Notes: generated by a model from the sequence alone, not told the origin. 54,653 nt of DNA from Pseudoxanthomonas mexicana (GCF_001556105.1 NZ_LSIF01000052.1:1-54653); one strand, 5' to 3'; positions 34,350 through 45,532 are shown, counted from the first letter of the stretch. Made by a program: numbers and translations.

Positions 34350-36518
34350 TTACTTGCCTACGCCCATTTCCTTCAGCAACTGCGGCGCCGGATAGACCTC
34401 CTGCATGATCCAGCGCAGGTAGCGGCCGTCCACGGCGATCATGCGGGTCATCTTCGGATCGAACACCCAGTTCGAGCTGACCGACTCCCAGTTGCCGTCG
34501 AAGGCCAGGCCGATCAGCTTGCCCTGCGCGTCGAGCACCGGCGAACCGGAGTTGCCACCGGTAATGTCCAGGTTCGACAGATAGTTCACCGGCACCGAAC
34601 CGAGGCGCTTGTCCTCCAGTCCGCCATAACGCTTCGCGGCCACCGCATCGAGCAGCGCCTTCGGCGAGTCAAAGGGATCCGCACCGGTTTCTTTCGCCAC
34701 CACGCCTTCCAGCGTCGTGAACGGGGTGTACGCCACGCCGTCCTTCGGCGCATACCCCATCACGTTGCCGAAGGTGATGCGCAGCGACAAGTTGGCATCC
34801 GGATAGACGAACTCGCCCTGGCTCTTCTTGTAGTCGGCCAGCGCCTGCAGGTAGACGGGGCGCGCGGCCAGGTTCTCGCCGGCGCGCGTCTTGCGCTCCT
34901 GCTCAAGCGTCAGCAGCGTCGGCATCACCGCCACCGCGTACTGGATGGCCGGGTCCTTGCTGGCCTCGAAGGCCTTGCGGTCGGCAGCGAACCACTTGAG
35001 ACGTTCTTCCGTGCTGCCCAGCTTGGTGCTGGCAAGACGATCGAGCGCGCGCTTCACCGCGGCCGCATTGTTGCCGCCCAGCCATGCGTCCACGGCGGCG
35101 ACGCGCTGATCCGCCGGCAACTTGAGGTATTCGCCCAGCCAGTATTCCTGCAACTGACGATCCATCGCCGGCACGTAGCGGCGCTCCAACTGCTTCTGCG
35201 CACCTTCGATGGCGGGCAGGTCGCGCTCCTGATAGCCGGACTCGCGTTCGGCGTTGGCCTTCTCGCGCTCGATCGACAGGCGGTACAGCTGCGCGGCGGT
35301 GCCCACGGTCGCCGTGTTGTGGAACTGGCCGAGCACGAGGTCGCGGTCGCGCGTCGCCTTGCCCCGCTCCAGCAACGCGATCAGCGTGGCATGTGCAGCC
35401 AATGCCGGCTGACCCTTCGCGCCCTGCCCCTTCAGCCACGCCAGCACCGCCGCTTCTTCCGCCTGCTTCTGGCCGGCGGCGTCGATGCGCTTGAAGCCTT
35501 CCAGCTGACCGTCGTAATTCTTGCTGGTGTTGTTCCAGCTCGCCATCGTGCTGGCGTACTTCACCTGGATGTCGGGATTCTTCTTGCCCGCATCGCCGAC
35601 CAGCGCGATCAGGTTCTTGTAATGGCGGCCGATGGTGGGATAGGTCCACGCGGCGGTGTTGTCGAATTCAGCCGCGAGTGCGTAGCGGTTGGTCGAACCC
35701 GGATAGCCGGCGACCATGACGAAGTCGCCCTCGCCCAGCGGCTTGTCGGCGAACTTCAGCCAGTGCTTCGGCCGGTACGGCACGTTGTCCTTCGAGAACG
35801 CCGCCGGCTTGCCATCCTTGCCCACATAGGCGCGGTAGAACGCGAAGTCGCCGGTGTGGCGCGGCCACATCCAGTTGTCGATGTCGCCACCGTACTTGCC
35901 CACGCTGCCCGGAGGCGCGTACGCCAGGCGCACATCCTTGATTTCGAGGTTCTTGAAAAGACGATACGTGTTGCCGCCGGAAAAGCTGTACAGGCGGCAG
36001 CGGAATCCGCCATCGGCCTCGCAGTCGGCGATCAGTTTTTTCTCGAACGCTTCCAGTGCCTTGGTGCGAGCCAGTGCATCGCCGCCCGCCGATGCGATGA
36101 CGGCCTTCGCGTCCCTGGTCACGTCGGTGATCTCGTCCAGCACGAACACGCGCGCGTTCGGACCGGCGCTGACTTCGTCCGTCGTGCCCGGCGCGTTGAA
36201 GCCGTTCTTGATGAGGTTGTTCTCGGCGGTCGAGTTCAGCTGGATCGCGCCGTAGGCGCAGTGGTGGTTGGTCACCACCAGGCCGTTGGGCGACACGAAG
36301 CTGGCGGTGCAGCCACCCAGCGCGACCACGGCACCCATCGGATCGCCGGTGAGGTTGGCCAGTTGCTGCGGCGACAGCTTCAGGCCGGCCTTCTTCAGCG
36401 GCCCGGCGATTTCGGGCAGCTGCTGCGGCACCCACATGCCCTCGCCGGCATGGGCGAGCTGGGCGGCGAGCAGGGACAAGGGAACCGCGATGGCGGCGGC
36501 GAGCAGGTTCGGACGCAT
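34350..36518 (-). CDS. S46 dipeptidyl peptidase, DPP7/DAP BII type
   Basis: 722 residues with a signal peptide (LLAAAIAVPLSLLAAQLAHA). Removes N-terminal dipeptides from peptides in the periplasm. Catalytic His86 lies in VVTNHHCAYGAIQL, Asp224 in HTGDFAFYRA and Ser657 in GGNSGSPVLD. Gly675 in LAFDGNWE marks the DPP7-like branch that prefers hydrophobic or broad P1 residues; Arg there marks DPP11. Length and numbering match Pseudoxanthomonas mexicana DAP BII as I remember it. A hairpin just before the start leaves no clear ribosome site. Confidence 0.97.
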   Translation of the reverse strand: MRPNLLAAAIAVPLSLLAAQLAHAGEGMWVPQQLPEIAGPLKKAGLKLSPQQLANLTGDPMGAVVALGGCTASFVSPNGLVVTNHHCAYGAIQLNSTAENNLIKNGFNAPGTTDEVSAGPNARVFVLDEITDVTRDAKAVIASAGGDALARTKALEAFEKKLIADCEADGGFRCRLYSFSGGNTYRLFKNLEIKDVRLAYAPPGSVGKYGGDIDNWMWPRHTGDFAFYRAYVGKDGKPAAFSKDNVPYRPKHWLKFADKPLGEGDFVMVAGYPGSTNRYALAAEFDNTAAWTYPTIGRHYKNLIALVGDAGKKNPDIQVKYASTMASWNNTSKNYDGQLEGFKRIDAAGQKQAEEAAVLAWLKGQGAKGQPALAAHATLIALLERGKATRDRDLVLGQFHNTATVGTAAQLYRLSIEREKANAERESGYQERDLPAIEGAQKQLERRYVPAMDRQLQEYWLGEYLKLPADQRVAAVDAWLGGNNAAAVKRALDRLASTKLGSTEERLKWFAADRKAFEASKDPAIQYAVAVMPTLLTLEQERKTRAGENLAARPVYLQALADYKKSQGEFVYPDANLSLRITFGNVMGYAPKDGVAYTPFTTLEGVVAKETGADPFDSPKALLDAVAAKRYGGLEDKRLGSVPVNYLSNLDITGGNSGSPVLDAQGKLIGLAFDGNWESVSSNWVFDPKMTRMIAVDGRYLRWIMQEVYPAPQLLKEMGVGK

Positions 36519-36526
36519 GGAAACCC

Positions 36527-36548
36527 CGGGACTGACAGGAAAGTCCCG
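36527..36548 (-). promoter_or_regulatory. Hairpin directly upstream of the S46 peptidase start
   Basis: CGGGACT (36527-36533) and AGTCCCG (36542-36548) form a 7-bp stem with an 8-base loop. On the minus strand it ends 8 bases before the ATG. No Shine-Dalgarno sequence is visible between stem and start. Confidence 0.35.
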
Positions 36549-36663
36549 ATTGTAATGAACCCGTCATCCCGGCCGACCATGACTAATGTCCTAGGCCGGC
36601 GGGGCGTCGCGGATGCGTGGGCTGTCAAGGGCCGCTGCAACAGGGGCGTGTGGGACCGGGGCG

Positions 36664-36669
36664 TATAAT
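36664..36669 (+). promoter_or_regulatory. -10 element of tdh
   Basis: A perfect TATAAT in GCGTATAATCCGCG, about 30 bases before the tdh ATG. No good -35 at the proper distance; CAGGGG occupies 36641-36646, so an activator may be needed. Confidence 0.5.
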
Positions 36670-36699
36670 CCGCGCCCTCATTCCCTGGATCGACGCCCG

Positions 36700-37734
36700 A
36701 TGGCACAGACGATGAAGGCGCTGGTGAAGCGCGAGGCCGGCAAAGGCATCTGGATGGAGGAACTGCCCGTTCCCCAGCCCGGCCCCAACGAGGTGCTGAT
36801 CAAGCTGGAAAAGACCGCCATCTGCGGCACCGACCTGCACATCTACCTGTGGGACGAGTGGAGCCAGCGCACCATCAAGCCCGGCCTGACCATCGGCCAC
36901 GAGTTCGTCGGCCGCATCGCCCAGCTGGGCTCGGCGGTGACCGGCTACGAGGTCGGCCAGCGCGTGTCGGCCGAGGGCCACATCGTCTGCGGCCATTGCC
37001 GCAACTGCCGCGGCGGCCGCCAGCACCTGTGCCCGAACACCGTCGGCATCGGCGTGAACCGCAACGGCGCGTTCGCCGAGTACATGGTGATGCCGGCCAG
37101 CAACCTGTGGCCGATCCCGGACCAGATCCCGTCCGAACTGGCGGCGTTCTTCGATCCCTACGGCAATGCCGCGCATTGCGCGCTGGAGTTCGACGTGGTC
37201 GGCGAGGACGTCCTGATCACCGGCGCCGGTCCGATCGGCATCATCGCCGCCGGCATCTGCAAGCACATCGGCGCGCGCAACGTGGTGGTGACCGACGTCA
37301 ACGACTTCCGTTTGAAGCTGGCCGCCGACATGGGCGCCACGCGCGTGGTCAACGTCGCCAATACCTCGCTGAAGGACGTGATGGCCGACCTGCACATGGA
37401 AGGCTTCGACGTGGGCCTGGAAATGAGCGGCAACCCGCGCGCGTTCAACGACATGCTCGACTGCATGTACCACGGCGGCAAGATCGCGATGCTCGGCATC
37501 ATGCCCAAGGGCGCCGGCTGCGACTGGGACAAGATCATCTTCAAGGGCCTCACCGTGCAGGGCATCTACGGCCGCAAGATGTACGAGACCTGGTACAAGA
37601 TGACGCAGCTGGTATTGAGCGGTTTCCCGCTCGGCAAGGTGCTGACGCATCAGTTGCCGATCGACGACTTCCAGAAGGGCTTCGACCTGATGGAACAGGG
37701 CAAGGCCGGCAAAGTGGTATTGAGCTGGAACTGA
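36700..37734 (+). CDS. tdh: L-threonine 3-dehydrogenase
   Basis: 344 residues. Oxidises threonine to 2-amino-3-ketobutyrate with NAD+. Catalytic zinc ligands Cys42 and His67 are in [18 protein letters not shown] and TIGHEFVG; the structural zinc Cys cluster is [15 protein letters not shown]; the Rossmann motif is [20 protein letters not shown]. The partner kbl lies 6.6 kb downstream instead of adjacent. Start [18 protein letters not shown]; a second ATG four codons later is possible. Confidence 0.97.
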   Translation: MAQTMKALVKREAGKGIWMEELPVPQPGPNEVLIKLEKTAICGTDLHIYLWDEWSQRTIKPGLTIGHEFVGRIAQLGSAVTGYEVGQRVSAEGHIVCGHCRNCRGGRQHLCPNTVGIGVNRNGAFAEYMVMPASNLWPIPDQIPSELAAFFDPYGNAAHCALEFDVVGEDVLITGAGPIGIIAAGICKHIGARNVVVTDVNDFRLKLAADMGATRVVNVANTSLKDVMADLHMEGFDVGLEMSGNPRAFNDMLDCMYHGGKIAMLGIMPKGAGCDWDKIIFKGLTVQGIYGRKMYETWYKMTQLVLSGFPLGKVLTHQLPIDDFQKGFDLMEQGKAGKVVLSWN

Positions 37735-37749
37735 TCCGTTCGATCACGT

Positions 37750-37773
37750 AAAAAAGGGCGCCTTTCGGCGCCC
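37750..37773. terminator. Intrinsic terminator between tdh and TorF-type porin
   Basis: GGGCGCC (37756-37762), loop TTTC, GGCGCCC (37767-37773). On the minus strand it is followed by six T (A-run at 37750-37755), so it is strongest for the porin gene; on the plus strand it lies 15 bases after tdh. Confidence 0.88.
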
Positions 37774-37797
37774 TTCGTCGTGCTTCATGCAGCCCGC

Positions 37798-38544
37798 TCA
37801 GGGAACGGCGACCGCAATGGTGAAGACCACACCCGGCTTGTAGACATCCGATCCCCTGCGGAGCTGCGGCGCGTCGGAGCCGAAGGTGTCGTAGTAGCCA
37901 AGCGTCGCCGTTGCAGGACCGAAGCCCTTCGACACCGTGATGGAGCCATCGTAGTAATCCGAGTGGCCGTCGCCACCGGCGTCGATCGCCGTGTAACCGG
38001 TGCTGGCTCCCAGCGAGAAACCGGATTCTCCCAGGTCGTAGCTGGCAGACAGGCCGGCGTAGATCTCCTCGGCACCCGTATTGCCGTAGTCGTCGGCATA
38101 CGCAAGGATGCCGCCCACGGTCACTGGCCCACTCCAGGTCACCTTGGCCAGGTACTCGTTGTAATCGATGTTGCCGTAGCCGTCGGAAGCGTCTTCGTAC
38201 GTATATCGATTCACGCCGAGATCCAGATTCCAGCGGTCGTTGAGATCCTTGTTCCAGCCTATGAAGTAGTCGACCTCGAAGTCCGGACCACCTGCACCGA
38301 AGTCGACGTTGGACCCCCACATGCCCACGTAGAGACCAAAGGGCGCGGTATACGACGCGCCTGCCTGGAAGGCAGGTTTGTTGTCGGTCTGGGACACACC
38401 ACGAAACACGTAATCGGTAGTGACCGCGAAGGTGGCACTGAACGGCGAAGAATCTTCCTCTTCAGCCTCCTGCGCGAAGGCGGACATCGGGAGCGCCAGC
38501 AGCAGGGCAGTGGCAAGGGCGGTGCAGAGTTTGACGGGCTTCAT
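37798..38544 (-). CDS. TorF-family putative porin
   Basis: 248 residues with signal peptide (LCTALATALLLALPMSAFAQ). Repeated amphipathic strands with aromatic belts (FAVTTDYVFRGVSQTDNKPA, SYTAPFGLYVGMWGSNVDFG, YDLGESGFSLGASTGYTAI) and FRG motif match the TIGR02001/TorF family of small outer-membrane barrels. Substrate unknown. A possible sigma-70 promoter lies about 100 bases upstream. Confidence 0.85.
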   Translation of the reverse strand: MKPVKLCTALATALLLALPMSAFAQEAEEEDSSPFSATFAVTTDYVFRGVSQTDNKPAFQAGASYTAPFGLYVGMWGSNVDFGAGGPDFEVDYFIGWNKDLNDRWNLDLGVNRYTYEDASDGYGNIDYNEYLAKVTWSGPVTVGGILAYADDYGNTGAEEIYAGLSASYDLGESGFSLGASTGYTAIDAGGDGHSDYYDGSITVSKGFGPATATLGYYDTFGSDAPQLRRGSDVYKPGVVFTIAVAVP

Positions 38545-38638
38545 CCGGGGTCTCCTGGGGCGGTGGCATGGGTGACCGGGTGCGTCGGGGCGTCTTCAAA
38601 CTGCCATCACGACTTCACGGTTTTTTAACTGCGCCCCG

Positions 38639-38668
38639 ATAGTGCGCCGCACCAATCGCCCACGTCAA
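38639..38668 (-). promoter_or_regulatory. Candidate promoter of the TorF-type porin
   Basis: On the minus strand TTGACG (38668-38663) and CACTAT (38644-38639) are separated by 18 bases. The flanking 38669-38730 is AT-rich. Confidence 0.35.
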
Positions 38669-38730
38669 GTGCTGGACGAACCTTCGTATATTTGGTTTCT
38701 TTTTCAATTAATTCATGCAGTTACGCCGCA

Positions 38731-39798
38731 TCACACTGGTGCCGTTGCACCGTTGCGGGGAAACCATCCGAACCGTTTTGGTGCCAAGTACACCGCCTGG
38801 CCGGGCGCCGTGGATGCACCTTCGCGCTCGGCTGGCAGCTCCACATCAAGCTCGAGATCGCTATCCGCCAGGCGCGCGCGCAAGCGCAGTCGCGGCCCGG
38901 TCCGCTGCGCGCCGATGATCGTCGCGGGCCATGCCGCCGGACCGGGGGCATCCACCAGATGGAGATCCTCAGGGCGCACATAAATCTCTGCCTCGCCCTG
39001 CCCGGGCTGGCCATGCGGTCGCAGCGGGAGGCCCGCGACCTGCAGCGCGCCGGATGCCCAATGGGCGGGAACACGGTTCACCGCACCGACGAACGAGTAC
39101 ACGAACGGCGATGCCGGCACATCGTAGGCGTCGGCGGGACTGCCCACCTGTTCGATGCGGCCGCGGTTGAGGATGGCCACGCGATCCGCGAGTTCGAGCG
39201 CTTCCTCCTGATCGTGGGTCACAAAGATCGTGGTCAGTCCCGTGCGGTCGTGCAGTTCGCGGAGCCAGCGGCGCAGGTCGCGGCGCACCTGCGCGTCGAG
39301 TGCGCCGAACGGTTCGTCCAGCAGCAGCACGCGCGGCTCGATCGCCAGCGCACGCGCCAGGGCGACGCGCTGGCGCTGGCCGCCGGACAGCTGCGACGGA
39401 TAGCGCGTGCCGAAGCCGTCCAGTTGCACCAGGGCAAGCAGCTCGGCGACGCGCGCACGGATGATCGCGTCGGGCACGCGGTCGCGCCCCTTGCGGACAC
39501 GCAGGCCGAAGGCGATGTTCTCTTCCACCGTCAGGTGCCGGAACAGCGCGTAATGCTGGAACACGAAGCCTGCGCGACGCGCCTGCACACTGAGGCGTGT
39601 CGCATCCTCGCCATCAAACAGCACGCGTCCGCTGTCCGCCTGCTCAAGGCCGGCGATCACGCGCAGCAGCGTGGTCTTGCCTGAACCCGACGGGCCCAGC
39701 AGCGCCAGCAGTTCACCCTGGCGGATGTCCAGCGACACGTCGTCCAACGCGGTGAAGTTGCCGAACCGCTTGCCCAGGTGTTCGATCTTGATGCCCAT
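38731..39798 (-). CDS. cysA: Sulfate/thiosulfate ABC transporter ATP-binding protein
   Basis: 355 residues. Walker [21 protein letters not shown]-loop [12 protein letters not shown], signature [17 protein letters not shown], Walker [18 protein letters not shown] and a C-terminal TOBE-like regulatory domain ([17 protein letters not shown]). The start at [15 protein letters not shown] is the family start. Last gene of the operon OprO/P porin-sbp-cysT-cysW-cysA. Confidence 0.95.
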   Translation of the reverse strand: MGIKIEHLGKRFGNFTALDDVSLDIRQGELLALLGPSGSGKTTLLRVIAGLEQADSGRVLFDGEDATRLSVQARRAGFVFQHYALFRHLTVEENIAFGLRVRKGRDRVPDAIIRARVAELLALVQLDGFGTRYPSQLSGGQRQRVALARALAIEPRVLLLDEPFGALDAQVRRDLRRWLRELHDRTGLTTIFVTHDQEEALELADRVAILNRGRIEQVGSPADAYDVPASPFVYSFVGAVNRVPAHWASGALQVAGLPLRPHGQPGQGEAEIYVRPEDLHLVDAPGPAAWPATIIGAQRTGPRLRLRARLADSDLELDVELPAEREGASTAPGQAVYLAPKRFGWFPRNGATAPV

Positions 39799-39811
39799 GA
39801 TGGTCGTCTTC

Positions 39812-40771
39812 TCAATGCCGGTGGTTGGCTGCAAGCGCTTCGCCGTGGCGCCATTCCAGCCAGGCCTTCAGTCCGAGGGTCACCAGCGCCGTCAGCGCCA
39901 GCAGCGAGGCGGCCGCGAACGCGGCGCTGTACGCGTATTCGTTGTAGAGGATCTCGACATGCAGCGGCAGTGTATTGGTGCGGCCGCGGATATGGCCGGA
40001 GACCACCGACACCGCACCGAATTCGCCCAGCGCGCGCGCACTGCACAGCAGCACGCCGTACAGCAGCGCCCAGCGGATGTTCGGCAGCGTGACGCGCCAG
40101 AACGTCTGCCAGCCGCTGGCGCCCAGGCTGAGTGCCGCCAGTTCCTCATCGGTGCCCTGCTGCTCCATCAGCGGCATGAGTTCGCGCGCGATGAACGGGA
40201 AGGTCACGAAAATCGTCGCCAGCACGATACCCGGCAGCGCGAAGATGATCTTCGGCAGCTGCACGTGCAGATCGCCCAGCAGCGGCAGCGTGAACCGCCA
40301 GCCCTCGTCGATCAGCGAATACGCCCAGCCCTGTGCGCCGAAGATCAGCACGTAGATCAGGCCGGCGACCACCGGCGACACCGCAAACGGCAGGTCGATC
40401 AACGTGACCAGCCAACGCTTGCCGCGGAATTCATGTTTGCTGACCGCCCATGCGGCAGCGACACCGAACGCGAGATTGAGCGGCACGACGATCGCGGTCA
40501 CCAGCAGCGTCAGCTGCACCGCCGCCAGCGCATCCGCTTCGAGAATGGCGGCGACGAAGGCGGTCCAGCCGCCCCGCAGCGCTTCCACGAACACCAACGC
40601 CAGCGGCAGCAGCAGGAACGACAGCAGGAATCCCAACGCGCCCAGCACCAGCAGCACCTGCACCCAGACAGGTTCGGTAGTGGCGGCATGGCGACGGACG
40701 GAACGTGCGGGTGCTTCCACGACGGACGACTCCGGGGGAATGGCGATGACGGCGGAGATGGCGTCGCCCAT
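39812..40771 (-). CDS. cysW: Sulfate ABC transporter permease CysW
   Basis: 319 residues, six helices. The EAA loop [20 protein letters not shown] and [20 protein letters not shown] and [20 protein letters not shown] are CysW-specific. Its ATG lies one base after the cysT stop (TAACATG). Confidence 0.94.
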   Translation of the reverse strand: MGDAISAVIAIPPESSVVEAPARSVRRHAATTEPVWVQVLLVLGALGFLLSFLLLPLALVFVEALRGGWTAFVAAILEADALAAVQLTLLVTAIVVPLNLAFGVAAAWAVSKHEFRGKRWLVTLIDLPFAVSPVVAGLIYVLIFGAQGWAYSLIDEGWRFTLPLLGDLHVQLPKIIFALPGIVLATIFVTFPFIARELMPLMEQQGTDEELAALSLGASGWQTFWRVTLPNIRWALLYGVLLCSARALGEFGAVSVVSGHIRGRTNTLPLHVEILYNEYAYSAAFAAASLLALTALVTLGLKAWLEWRHGEALAANHRH

Positions 40772-40772
40772 G

Positions 40773-41633
40773 TTAGCCCCCTGCCCGCTTGCCGGTGCGC
40801 TGCAGGCGCGCCTGTAGCGTATTGATCAACAGCAGCAGCGCAAACGACAGCAACAGCATCGCCGCGGCGATCGCGGTGGCGCCTTCGTAGTCGAATTCCT
40901 CCAGCTTGATCGTGATCAGCAGCGGTGCGATTTCCGACACGCCGGGCAGGTTGCCGGCGATGAAGATCACCGACCCGTACTCACCCACGCCACGCGCGAA
41001 CGCCAGCGCGAAGCCCGCCAGCACGGCGGGCCACAAGGTCGGCAGCACCACATGGCGTACCGCCTGCCAGCGGCTGGCTCCCAGCGTGGCGGCGGCTTCT
41101 TCAAGTTCGGTTTCGATCTCCGCCAACACCGGCTGCACCACACGCACCACGAACGGCAGGCCGATGAACACCAGGGCCACGGTGATGCCGAGCGGCGTGT
41201 ACGCGACCTTGATACCGGCCGCTTCCAGCCATTGCCCGATCCAGCCGGTCGGTCCGTACAGCGCGGTCAGCGCGATGCCGGCGACCGCGGTGGGCAGCGC
41301 GAACGGCAGGTCGATCATCGCGTCGAACACGCGCTTGCCCGGGAAGCGATAACGCACGAACACCCACGCGACCAGCGTGCCCATCACTGCATTGAACGCA
41401 GCCGCCGCCAGCGCCGTGCCGAAGCTGATGCGCAGCGCCGCGAGCACGCGCGGTTCGGTCCAGATCGCCCAGATGCCGGCCGGTCCCAGTCCGCTGGCCT
41501 TAGCGAAGACGCCCACCAGCGGAATCAATACGATCAGCCCCAGCCAGGCCAGCGTATAGCCCAGGCTGAGGCCGAAACCGGGAATGACGCGTCTGGTGCG
41601 CGCCTTCCCCGGCCAGGGCTGCACTGCCGCCAC
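40773..41633 (-). CDS. cysT: Sulfate ABC transporter permease CysT
   Basis: 286 residues from a GTG. Helices and EAA loop [20 protein letters not shown] and [19 protein letters not shown]; the [20 protein letters not shown] segment is typical of CysT. The GTG at 41633 lies one base after the sbp stop. The frame also extends to an ATG at 41675 inside sbp, adding 14 poorly conserved residues. Confidence 0.92.
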   Translation of the reverse strand: MAAVQPWPGKARTRRVIPGFGLSLGYTLAWLGLIVLIPLVGVFAKASGLGPAGIWAIWTEPRVLAALRISFGTALAAAAFNAVMGTLVAWVFVRYRFPGKRVFDAMIDLPFALPTAVAGIALTALYGPTGWIGQWLEAAGIKVAYTPLGITVALVFIGLPFVVRVVQPVLAEIETELEEAAATLGASRWQAVRHVVLPTLWPAVLAGFALAFARGVGEYGSVIFIAGNLPGVSEIAPLLITIKLEEFDYEGATAIAAAMLLLSFALLLLINTLQARLQRTGKRAGG

Positions 41634-41634
41634 G

Positions 41635-42651
41635 TTACTTCGCCTGGATCTGGTCGAACACGCCACCGTCGGCAAAGTGCGTGGCCTGCGCCTTCGCCCA
41701 CGAGCCGAAGATGCCGTCGATCGTCACCAGTTCAAGCTTGGGGAAGCGCGCGATGTCTTCGGGCGCGGCGTACTGCGGATGGCGCGGACGGTAGTAGTGC
41801 TTGGCCGCCAGGCGCTGGCCGGTCGGCGAGTACAGATACTTCAGGTAGGCCTGCGCGGCCTCACGCGTGCCGTGCTTGTCCACGTTGCGGTCCACCAGTG
41901 CCACCGGCGGCTCGGCGAGGATCGACAGCGACGGCACCACGATATCGAACTTGTCCGGACCCAGTTCCTCGATCGACAGGAAGGCTTCGTTCTCCCACGC
42001 CAGCAGCACGTCGCCGATGCCGCGCTGCACGAACGTGGTGGTCGAGCCGCGCGCACCGGTGTCCAGCACCGGCACGTTGCGGAACAGCCCGCGCACGAAG
42101 TTGCGCGTCTTCGCCTCGTCGCCCTTGAAGATCTTCAGGCCGTAAGCCCAGGCCGCCAGGTAGTTCCAGCGCGCACCGCCCGAGGTCTTGGGATTCGGCG
42201 TGATCACCGAGATGCCGGGCTTCACCAGGTCGTGCCAGTCGCGGATCTTCTTCGGGTTGCCCTTGCGCACCAGGAAGACGATCGTCGAGGTGTACGGCGC
42301 GCTGTTGTCCGGCAGCCGCGATTGCCAGTTCGCCGGGAACAGCTTGGCGCGCTGCGCGATGGAGTCGACGTCGTAGGCCAGCGCGAGCGTCACGACATCG
42401 GCCTCCAAGCCATCGATGACCGAACGCGCCTGCTTGCCCGAGCCGCCGTGCGACGTCTCGATACTGACCTTCTGCCCTTTCGTCTTCTGCCAGTCGGCGG
42501 CGAAGGCGGCATTGAACTCGCGGTAGAACTCGCGCGTGGGGTCGTACGACACGTTGAGCAGCTTGATGTCCTTGGCGCCCGCGGCGGCGGCCAGGGTCAG
42601 ACCGAAGGCAAGCAGGGCATTGCGCGCATGGCGTCGAAAAGAAATCTTCAT
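41635..42651 (-). CDS. sbp: Periplasmic sulfate-binding protein
   Basis: 338 residues with signal peptide ([18 protein letters not shown]). [56 protein letters not shown] and [20 protein letters not shown] are Sbp/CysP signatures; these loops bind SO4 by backbone amides. Immediately downstream of the porin gene (17 bases). Confidence 0.95.
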   Translation of the reverse strand: MKISFRRHARNALLAFGLTLAAAAGAKDIKLLNVSYDPTREFYREFNAAFAADWQKTKGQKVSIETSHGGSGKQARSVIDGLEADVVTLALAYDVDSIAQRAKLFPANWQSRLPDNSAPYTSTIVFLVRKGNPKKIRDWHDLVKPGISVITPNPKTSGGARWNYLAAWAYGLKIFKGDEAKTRNFVRGLFRNVPVLDTGARGSTTTFVQRGIGDVLLAWENEAFLSIEELGPDKFDIVVPSLSILAEPPVALVDRNVDKHGTREAAQAYLKYLYSPTGQRLAAKHYYRPRHPQYAAPEDIARFPKLELVTIDGIFGSWAKAQATHFADGGVFDQIQAK

Positions 42652-42668
42652 GGATTTTCTCCGGGGGA

Positions 42669-44135
42669 TCAGAACGCGACCTGCAGTCGCGAGAACACGG
42701 CCTTTTCGCCTTCACGGTCCGCACCGGCAGCCGCACCACCTTCGAACTGGGTGTCGAGGTAATTGACGACCAGCTTCAGGTTGCTGGTGAGGTACCAGTT
42801 GATGCCGAGCGTCCACGCCTTCGCCCGGCGGGCGGAGACCGCGGGATCGGCGAACAGCGGGAAGGCGCCATCGTCGATCTCGAGTTCGCCGTAACGGCCG
42901 ACCAGTTCCCATGCACCCCAACCTCCGCCGGGGCTGAACGGGCTGGACGGCTTGACCACGCCGCGATAGCCGGCGTCTTCGCCGGTGAGCACCCAACTGG
43001 CCGTGGCCTGCCAGGCAGTGTTCTCCAGGTCAGCGCGCGTGCCTGCCGTTGCGCCGCTGGTGACCAGCAGTGCCTGCTTGGAGGCGATGTACTCGGCAAG
43101 CAGGCCGAAGCGGCCGCGATAGAGGTAGCCCTGCGGCGAGAAGCGGCTGTGCTCGCCATCCGCCGCGATCGCACTGCGGTAGTTGAAGAACTGCGCCTGC
43201 CCCTGCGTGCGGTAGCGCGGCAGGAAGTTGTTGCCCGCGCCCTGCTTGTCGCCGATGCTGCCGGCGATACCGAAGCCGAGGCCGGACCACGAACTGCTGG
43301 TGTTCTTGAACGGCTCGAAGAAGATGCGGCCGGCGTACTCGAACTCGTTGTCCGGATTGGTGGTCGCGGCATCGCGGCCGTCCGGCGCGCCGTTGTACAC
43401 GCCCGCCACGTAGCTGACGCGCCCCTCCGCGAACTCGCCCTGCGCCTGGATACCCAGGTCGCGATTGGGCGCCAGTTCGGTGGGAAAACTGCGCTCGATC
43501 AGCCCGATCGCGCTGCCGGACTGCAATCGCTCCAGACCGATCGGCCCCTTGACCTTGCCCGCGCGAAGCGTGAAGGCAGGATCGAGCTTCACGTCCACAT
43601 AGGCGTCCACGATCGTCGCACTGTCGCCGGCGAACTCCGGCGTCAGGCGGAACGACACCAGTTTGCCCAGCGAGCCCTCGATGGTCGGACGGATGCGCCG
43701 GAACAGGAAGGTGTCGTTCTGCGGCAGGGCATCGTCATCGAGGAAGAAGCGCGCGTCGCCCTGCACCAGCCCGCGCAGCTTGAATTCGAACTCGCCATTG
43801 GCCGACTTGAGCGATGCGCCCTTGTCGTTGACCGCAACCACCGGAGCATCCTTCGCCTTGGCCGCGGTTTCCTCCTGCTGCAGTTCGAGACGACGCTCCA
43901 GGATGCGCAGGCGCTGGTCCAGATCGCCCAGCGAGGCCGGCGCGGATTCACCCTCGGCGGTCGCCGCCACCGGCGCGTCCCCTACCCGGCGCTCCAGGGC
44001 TTCCAGTCGCTGCAGCAGGTCCTGCACGGTCGGTCGGCTCTGTGCGGACACAGGGAGCGCGAGCGAACAGGCCAGCGCGCCCAGGATGGCGACGCCGCTG
44101 CCTTTCCGCCTGCGTGGTCCCGAGTGTGTCCGCAT
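42669..44135 (-). CDS. OprO/OprP-type trimeric porin heading the sulfate operon
   Basis: 488 residues with signal peptide ([19 protein letters not shown]). A coiled coil follows ([34 protein letters not shown]), then a phosphate-selective-porin barrel ([60 protein letters not shown]) and terminal aromatic F (LQVAF). ATGs at 44153 and 44195 are alternative starts. Its place suggests sulfate rather than phosphate uptake. Confidence 0.88.
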   Translation of the reverse strand: MRTHSGPRRRKGSGVAILGALACSLALPVSAQSRPTVQDLLQRLEALERRVGDAPVAATAEGESAPASLGDLDQRLRILERRLELQQEETAAKAKDAPVVAVNDKGASLKSANGEFEFKLRGLVQGDARFFLDDDALPQNDTFLFRRIRPTIEGSLGKLVSFRLTPEFAGDSATIVDAYVDVKLDPAFTLRAGKVKGPIGLERLQSGSAIGLIERSFPTELAPNRDLGIQAQGEFAEGRVSYVAGVYNGAPDGRDAATTNPDNEFEYAGRIFFEPFKNTSSSWSGLGFGIAGSIGDKQGAGNNFLPRYRTQGQAQFFNYRSAIAADGEHSRFSPQGYLYRGRFGLLAEYIASKQALLVTSGATAGTRADLENTAWQATASWVLTGEDAGYRGVVKPSSPFSPGGGWGAWELVGRYGELEIDDGAFPLFADPAVSARRAKAWTLGINWYLTSNLKLVVNYLDTQFEGGAAAGADREGEKAVFSRLQVAF

Positions 44136-44308
44136 GACCGCTTTTCCCCGCATGGAGACCCGTGACGGGCCGGAGACGCGATGCTGCGTGCGCACATCCG
44201 GGCAGGGAAATGACGAAACGGGGGTCGCTTATGCCGTATGCGCATGACGTGGCGGGGCGCTTCTCAGGCGACGGGTAGAATGGCGACTTTCCCGCTCATG
44301 CCCGTGCC

Positions 44309-45508
44309 ATGGCCAACCCGCTGACTGCCCACTACGCCGCCACCCTCGACGAGATCCGTGCCCAGGGCCTGTTCAAGTCCGAACGGATCATCACCAGCCC
44401 GCAGTCGGCGGAGATCACCCTGGCCGACGGCCGCACAGTGCTGAACTTCTGCGCCAACAACTACCTGGGCCTGGCCGACCACCCGGATGTCATCCAGGCA
44501 GCGAAGGACGCGCTGGATACGCACGGCTTCGGCATGGCTTCTGTGCGCTTCATCTGCGGTACGCAGGACCTGCACAAGCAGCTGGAGCAGACGATCGCCG
44601 ATTTCTTCGGCACCGAGGACACCATCCTCTACGCCGCCTGCTTCGACGCCAACGGCGGCCTGTTCGAGCCCTTGCTGGGCGAAGACGACGCCATCATCTC
44701 CGACGCCCTCAACCACGCCTCGATCATCGACGGCGTGCGCCTGTGCAAGGCCAAGCGCTTCCGCTACGCCAACTGCGACATGGCCGATCTGGAAAAGCAG
44801 CTGCAGGCGGCCGATGCCGCTGGCTGCAAGACCAAGCTGATCACCACCGACGGCGTGTTCTCGATGGATGGCTTCATCGCGCCACTGGACGAGATCACCG
44901 CACTGGCGAAGAAGTACAACGCACTGGTGCACATCGACGAATGCCACGCCACCGGCTTCCTCGGCGCCACTGGCCGCGGCTCGGCCGAAGTGAAGGGCGT
45001 GCTGGACCGCATCGATATCATCACCGGCACGCTGGGCAAGGCAATGGGCGGTGCGCTGGGCGGCTTTACCACCGCACGCAGGGAAGTGATCGAACTGCTC
45101 CGCCAGCGCTCGCGCCCTTACCTGTTCTCCAACTCGCTGCCGCCGCACGTGGTGGCCGCCGGCATCAAGGCGTTCGAGATGTTGTCGTCCGCCGGCGACC
45201 TGCGCGAGCAGTTGCAGGAGAACACGCGCTACTTCCGCGAGAAGATGACCGCCGCCGGTTTCGACATCAAACCGGGCGTGCACCCCATCAGCCCGGTGAT
45301 GCTGTACGACGCACCGCTGGCGCAGCGCTTCGCCGAGCGCCTGCTGGAGGAAGGCATCTACGCGATCGGCTTCTTCTTCCCGGTGGTGCCCAAGGAACAG
45401 GCGCGCATCCGCACGCAGATCAGCGCCGCGCACACGCGCGAACACCTGGGCCGCGCCATCGACGCCTTCATCCGCATCGGTCGCGAACTGGGCGTGATAA
45501 AGGCCTGA
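44309..45508 (+). CDS. kbl: Glycine C-acetyltransferase (2-amino-3-ketobutyrate CoA ligase)
   Basis: 399 residues. Splits 2-amino-3-ketobutyrate with CoA to glycine and acetyl-CoA, completing threonine breakdown after Tdh. PLP-fold type [58 protein letters not shown], and the PLP lysine in [16 protein letters not shown]. Normal length. Promoter region 44136-44308 is shared divergently with the porin operon. Confidence 0.97.
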   Translation: MANPLTAHYAATLDEIRAQGLFKSERIITSPQSAEITLADGRTVLNFCANNYLGLADHPDVIQAAKDALDTHGFGMASVRFICGTQDLHKQLEQTIADFFGTEDTILYAACFDANGGLFEPLLGEDDAIISDALNHASIIDGVRLCKAKRFRYANCDMADLEKQLQAADAAGCKTKLITTDGVFSMDGFIAPLDEITALAKKYNALVHIDECHATGFLGATGRGSAEVKGVLDRIDIITGTLGKAMGGALGGFTTARREVIELLRQRSRPYLFSNSLPPHVVAAGIKAFEMLSSAGDLREQLQENTRYFREKMTAAGFDIKPGVHPISPVMLYDAPLAQRFAERLLEEGIYAIGFFFPVVPKEQARIRTQISAAHTREHLGRAIDAFIRIGRELGVIKA

Positions 45509-45532
45509 TCGATACCCCGGCGTGCCCGCGCG

